A stretch of 6,199 bases of DNA from an uncultured Bacilli bacterium (GTDB taxonomy: Bacteria; Bacillota_I; Bacilli_A; RF39; UBA660), in the NCBI GenBank assembly GCA_934163035.1, contig CAKPJX010000033.1, positions 1-6,199 of the forward strand. Reading direction: 5' to 3'. Both the position numbers and the translations under genes were made by a program. The stretch's first letter is position 1. Each line of letters begins with the position of its first letter. The notes under the pieces were generated by a model that was not told the origin of the DNA, searched no databases, and saw nothing but the letters and a program-made list of their open reading frames with translations. Below, piece by piece: positions 3,934-6,199 of the stretch.

Positions 3934-5133
3934 ATGCCTGTATATTACGATAAGAAGAGAAAATCTTACTATATATCAACTTCTTATAAAGCTGGTCACA
4001 GTGTTTATAAGAAAAAAACGGTTCGTGGCTTTTTGTCTAAAAAAGATGCAGAAGCATATGACGAATTATTAAAGGCTAAACTTCAAAGAAATTCTTCTAC
4101 TGTCTTAATAGAACTATTAGGAATCAATAATGGAACAAGCAATTCAAACATTCAGACAATTGGTAAAGAATTAAAAATAAGCAGTCTTGTATCAGAATGG
4201 AATATCGAAAGTAAAAAATCTAATCTTGCATATAGTACCTACTACAACAGAAAGCGAGTTTTTGAGAAAAGCATTATTCCCTTCTTTCATGATATAGATG
4301 TCAGAAAAATCAAAGCAAGTGACATAACAGAATGGATGGATGAACTTAGTAAAGAACACCTATCCATTCCAACTATACGAGAATACTTTTCTAAACTATC
4401 TCAGCTCTACTCCTATGCAAACAGAGTTTATGAGATTAATTACAATCCAACTAGAAATGTTAAACCGCCAAAATTGAGAGATGCAAAGATCAAAGAGAAA
4501 GTTGTCTGGAACTGGGAACAATTTCAATCATTTATTAAAGAAGTAGATGATCCAAAGTGTTTCACCATGTTCTGGCTTTGGTGGCAAACAGGGTTACGCA
4601 TTGGCGAGTTGAGAGGTTTGAAGTGGTATGACTATAAAGCAAGAACAAAAGAATTATCTATTGAAAGACAAATAGCTGATACTAATGGTCAATTAGGTCA
4701 ATTAAAGTCAAGAAATAGCTACAGAACATATATCCTAGATGATTACACTGCTAAATATTTAGATGAATTATATGAGGAATGTTCTGCAAGAGAAGATTTC
4801 ACAAAAGATGAATATATATTTGGAAACTGCAACATTCCAATAAGTAGACATATTATTGAGAAGAATCTTGAAATATACATTTCTAAAGCAAATGAAAAAA
4901 GGCAGCGTAAGCTACCAGATAAATTTACTCCTCATTGTTTCAGACACTCGTTAGTAAGCATCTTATTCAGCCAAGGCTATACAGAAGTTGATATAGGAAA
5001 ATTGATTGGTGACAATCCCCTAACAGTCAGAAAAACATATGCTCATTTCATTCCTTCCACAAGACAGGAAATGGTAAATTATTATCAAGAAATGAATGCT
5101 CAAATCATGAATTTCACAGTTTTAAGCCAATGA
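3934..5133 (+). CDS. int: Tyrosine recombinase (integrase) of an integrative element
   Basis: A 399-residue site-specific recombinase that would insert and excise the element. I start it at ATG 3934 (MPVYYDKKRKSYY), 9 bases after GGAG (3921-3924); the in-frame ATG at 3925 touches that site and is too close. Domains: an arm-type DNA-binding domain at about residues 1-50 (Arm_DNA-bind_4-like), a SAM-like core-binding domain at about 85-175, and a catalytic domain at about 190-385. Catalytic residues visible are Arg222 in TGLRIGELRG, Lys258 in QLKSRNSY, His334 and Arg337 in HCFRHS, and the nucleophile Tyr369 in RKTYAHF. The usual LGH histidine is Asp360 (LIGD), a variant I recall from some active relatives. 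Length and layout fit Tn916-type and phage integrases. It is the last plus-strand gene before the presumed junction. Confidence 0.93.
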   Translation: MPVYYDKKRKSYYISTSYKAGHSVYKKKTVRGFLSKKDAEAYDELLKAKLQRNSSTVLIELLGINNGTSNSNIQTIGKELKISSLVSEWNIESKKSNLAYSTYYNRKRVFEKSIIPFFHDIDVRKIKASDITEWMDELSKEHLSIPTIREYFSKLSQLYSYANRVYEINYNPTRNVKPPKLRDAKIKEKVVWNWEQFQSFIKEVDDPKCFTMFWLWWQTGLRIGELRGLKWYDYKARTKELSIERQIADTNGQLGQLKSRNSYRTYILDDYTAKYLDELYEECSAREDFTKDEYIFGNCNIPISRHIIEKNLEIYISKANEKRQRKLPDKFTPHCFRHSLVSILFSQGYTEVDIGKLIGDNPLTVRKTYAHFIPSTRQEMVNYYQEMNAQIMNFTVLSQ

Positions 5134-5136
5134 AAT

Positions 5137-5160
5137 TCGTATCACAATCGTATCACGATT
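5137..5160. other. Direct repeats after int: possible integrase-binding sites near the attachment junction
   Basis: TCGTATCAC occurs twice (5137-5145 and 5148-5156), an 11-base period, starting 4 bases after the integrase stop. The second copy is also part of an inverted repeat, AATCGT (5146-5151) with ACGATT (5155-5160). Short direct repeats at an element's end next to int are typical of arm-type sites, and an inverted repeat of core sites. The other element end is outside the window, so no attachment duplication can be shown. Confidence 0.3.
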
Positions 5161-5231
5161 AATTTTCTTACATCAAACCATTGAAAACAAAGGAAAAAAA
5201 CTAATACAAATTATTTGTATAACAAAAATAA

Positions 5232-5260
5232 AAAGTAGACACGTTTTTTATATCTACTTT
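5232..5260. terminator. Bidirectional terminator between convergent genes
   Basis: AAAGTAGA (5232-5239) and TCTACTTT (5253-5260) form an 8-bp stem with a 13-base loop. It is followed on the plus strand by a pyrimidine-rich run and on the minus strand by TTATTTTTG. It lies between the integrase (plus) and the membrane-protein gene (minus), where both transcripts need to end. Confidence 0.6.
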
Positions 5261-5292
5261 CATCTTTCATTTATTACTTTTAAAAACCATCT

Positions 5293-5955
5293 TTATTTTT
5301 TAGTATCAGTTTTATCATCACTTACTGGATTATAGGCAACCACACTATATTTATTATCTTCCTTAGTTAAAATTACATCCACTTTTTTATCATAACCTAA
5401 ATCATTTACATAACTAACATTTGCACTTATTTCATAGGCATCAACTGACTCTTCACCCATTTTATATTTAGTCGTTTTAAGTTCATCCATAACAACTTCA
5501 CTAACTTCTGGTAATAATTGTTTTCTATCATTATAAGCATTATCTTCAATATAATCATAAAAATTATCAACTACTTTATTTATAAACATATCTTTTTTAG
5601 CAGTATTAAAGTACTGAGAACTGGTTACTTCATATTTATTAATTTTGTTATTTAAAGATAATAAGTCAATTATAAATACCTTAGCAAGCTCCGTTATATA
5701 AGCATTATCATCTACTTCTTCTGCATCTAATATTTCTTTTAACTTAGCAAATTCAGACTTATAATAAGTAGAAGCATTATCATTTATATAGTAATTATAC
5801 TCTGGAATATTATTTTCAACTTTACTAACATTTACCGGTTCTTCTTTTCTTTGCAATGTTCCATAAAAATAAAACACAATTCCAAAAATTAAAAACAAAG
5901 AAATAAGAGCAAAAAACATCTTAAAAATATCACTTTTCTTCATACTTTTTAACAT
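5293..5955 (-). CDS. Membrane-anchored protein of unknown function
   Basis: 220 residues when started at the ATG at 5955 (MLKSMKKSDIF), 5 bases after AGGTGA; the in-frame GTG nine bases upstream lies inside that ribosome site. The short basic start (K3, K6, K7) is followed by one hydrophobic helix at about residues 10-31 (IFKMFFALISLFLIFGIVFY), with no lipobox cysteine. The protein is therefore likely anchored in the membrane with a large acidic domain outside. The external part is helical in the middle (FAKLKEILDAEEVDD, YITELAKVFIIDLLSLNNKI) and strand-rich near the end (AYEISANVSYV, KVDVILTKEDNKYSVVAY), loosely like small extracellular NTF2-like or conjugative-type domains; this is not a firm match. 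It is monocistronic with its own promoter and terminator, and probably belongs to the chromosome rather than the element. Confidence 0.85.
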   Translation of the reverse strand: MLKSMKKSDIFKMFFALISLFLIFGIVFYFYGTLQRKEEPVNVSKVENNIPEYNYYINDNASTYYKSEFAKLKEILDAEEVDDNAYITELAKVFIIDLLSLNNKINKYEVTSSQYFNTAKKDMFINKVVDNFYDYIEDNAYNDRKQLLPEVSEVVMDELKTTKYKMGEESVDAYEISANVSYVNDLGYDKKVDVILTKEDNKYSVVAYNPVSDDKTDTKK

Positions 5956-5985
5956 AAATATCACCTATTTTTCTAATATAGGAAT

Positions 5986-5994
5986 ATTATAGCA
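5986..5994 (-). promoter_or_regulatory. Extended -10 promoter of the membrane-protein gene
   Basis: TGCTATAAT (reading 5994 to 5986) is a perfect extended -10. Transcription would start near 5979, leaving about 23 bases that include the AGGTGA Shine-Dalgarno. No clear -35 box is visible at 17 bases. Confidence 0.55.
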
Positions 5995-6012
5995 TAAATT
6001 TCAATTTTTTAC

Positions 6013-6041
6013 TTGAAATTATACAGTTTTTTTGGTATTAT
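6013..6041 (+). promoter_or_regulatory. Promoter of tRNA-Gly
   Basis: TTGAAA (6013-6018) and TATTAT (6036-6041) are separated by exactly 17 bases. Transcription would start near 6048, giving a leader of about 28 bases before the mature tRNA. Confidence 0.65.
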
Positions 6042-6075
6042 TAAGTAGTCAGTTGGGAAAAAAGCAACTAATATT

Positions 6076-6150
6076 GCAGGTGTGGTTCAACGGCTAGAAT
6101 GCGACCTTGCCAAGGTTGAGACGGGAGTTCGATTCTCCTCACTTGCTCCA
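6076..6150 (+). tRNA. tRNA-Gly (anticodon GCC), CCA encoded
   Basis: A 75-base cloverleaf. The acceptor stem GCAGGTG (6076-6082) pairs with CACTTGC (6140-6146) with one G-U, followed by discriminator T and encoded CCA (6148-6150). The anticodon arm has stem CGACC with GGTTG around the loop TTGCCAA, giving anticodon GCC for Gly codons GGC/GGU. The T arm is GGGAG TTCGATT CTCCT. All arms are intact. The 5' end faces the element, so this tRNA's 3' end is not the element's junction in this window. Confidence 0.95.
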
Positions 6151-6160
6151 GATTGATAGG

Positions 6161-6181
6161 AAACTCGAACTTTTCGAGTTT
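6161..6181 (+). terminator. Hairpin after tRNA-Gly, probable terminator
   Basis: AAACTCGAA (6161-6169) and TTCGAGTTT (6173-6181) form a perfect 9-bp stem with a 3-base loop, 10 bases after the tRNA. The stem ends in its own TTT, but no long T-run follows. It is the likely end of the tRNA transcript. Confidence 0.5.
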
Positions 6182-6199
6182 AAGTAATAAATGCTAACT

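Noticed and set aside
6076..6150. tRNA-Gly as the integration site of the element
   Set aside because: The tRNA's 5' side faces the integrase, an intact chromosomal-type gene lies between, and no copy of the tRNA 3' end is found elsewhere in the window.

Overview
The window comes from a low-GC, AT-rich Firmicute-type bacterium. By eye the composition is strongly A+T, Shine-Dalgarno sites are strong (GGAG, AAAGGTGG), the single tRNA carries an encoded CCA, and the code is standard (TGA is used as a stop). It appears to be the right-hand part of an integrated, plasmid-like mobile element running into ordinary chromosome. The junction probably lies just downstream of the integrase, around 5134-5290. 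The other end of the element is outside the window.

Layout, left to right. Positions 1-44 hold the first 14 codons of a minus-strand gene that looks like a Rep_3-type replication initiator. Upstream of it (45-397) is a non-coding origin-like region: a good promoter for rep, an inverted repeat around its -35 box built from the iteron sequence, four tandem 22-bp iterons plus a partial fifth, and an AT-rich stretch. Next comes a minus-strand operon (2163 down to 398) of four tightly packed genes: a small winged-helix protein, a charged coiled-coil protein, and two small proteins of unknown or weakly recognised type. It ends in a terminator that overlaps the last stop codon. Positions 2254-2634 hold the most interesting item: a plus-strand non-coding transcription unit with an extended -10 promoter, about 330 bases of strong hairpins and a rho-independent terminator. 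A second minus-strand operon (3335 down to 2588) encodes three small proteins. It diverges from an XRE-type repressor (3492-3854), which is followed by a tyrosine integrase (3934-5133).

The right flank looks chromosomal: a bidirectional terminator, a membrane-anchored protein on the minus strand (5293-5955), and tRNA-Gly(GCC) with its own promoter and a downstream hairpin.

How the parts may work together (inference): the repressor at the divergent promoter region probably controls the small operon and perhaps the integrase. The iterons and Rep would allow autonomous replication after excision. The structured RNA sits between the two minus-strand operons. It could be a regulator or a structural RNA of the element, and its 3' end is antisense to the last gene of the small operon. 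I do not recognise the RNA as a known family from memory.
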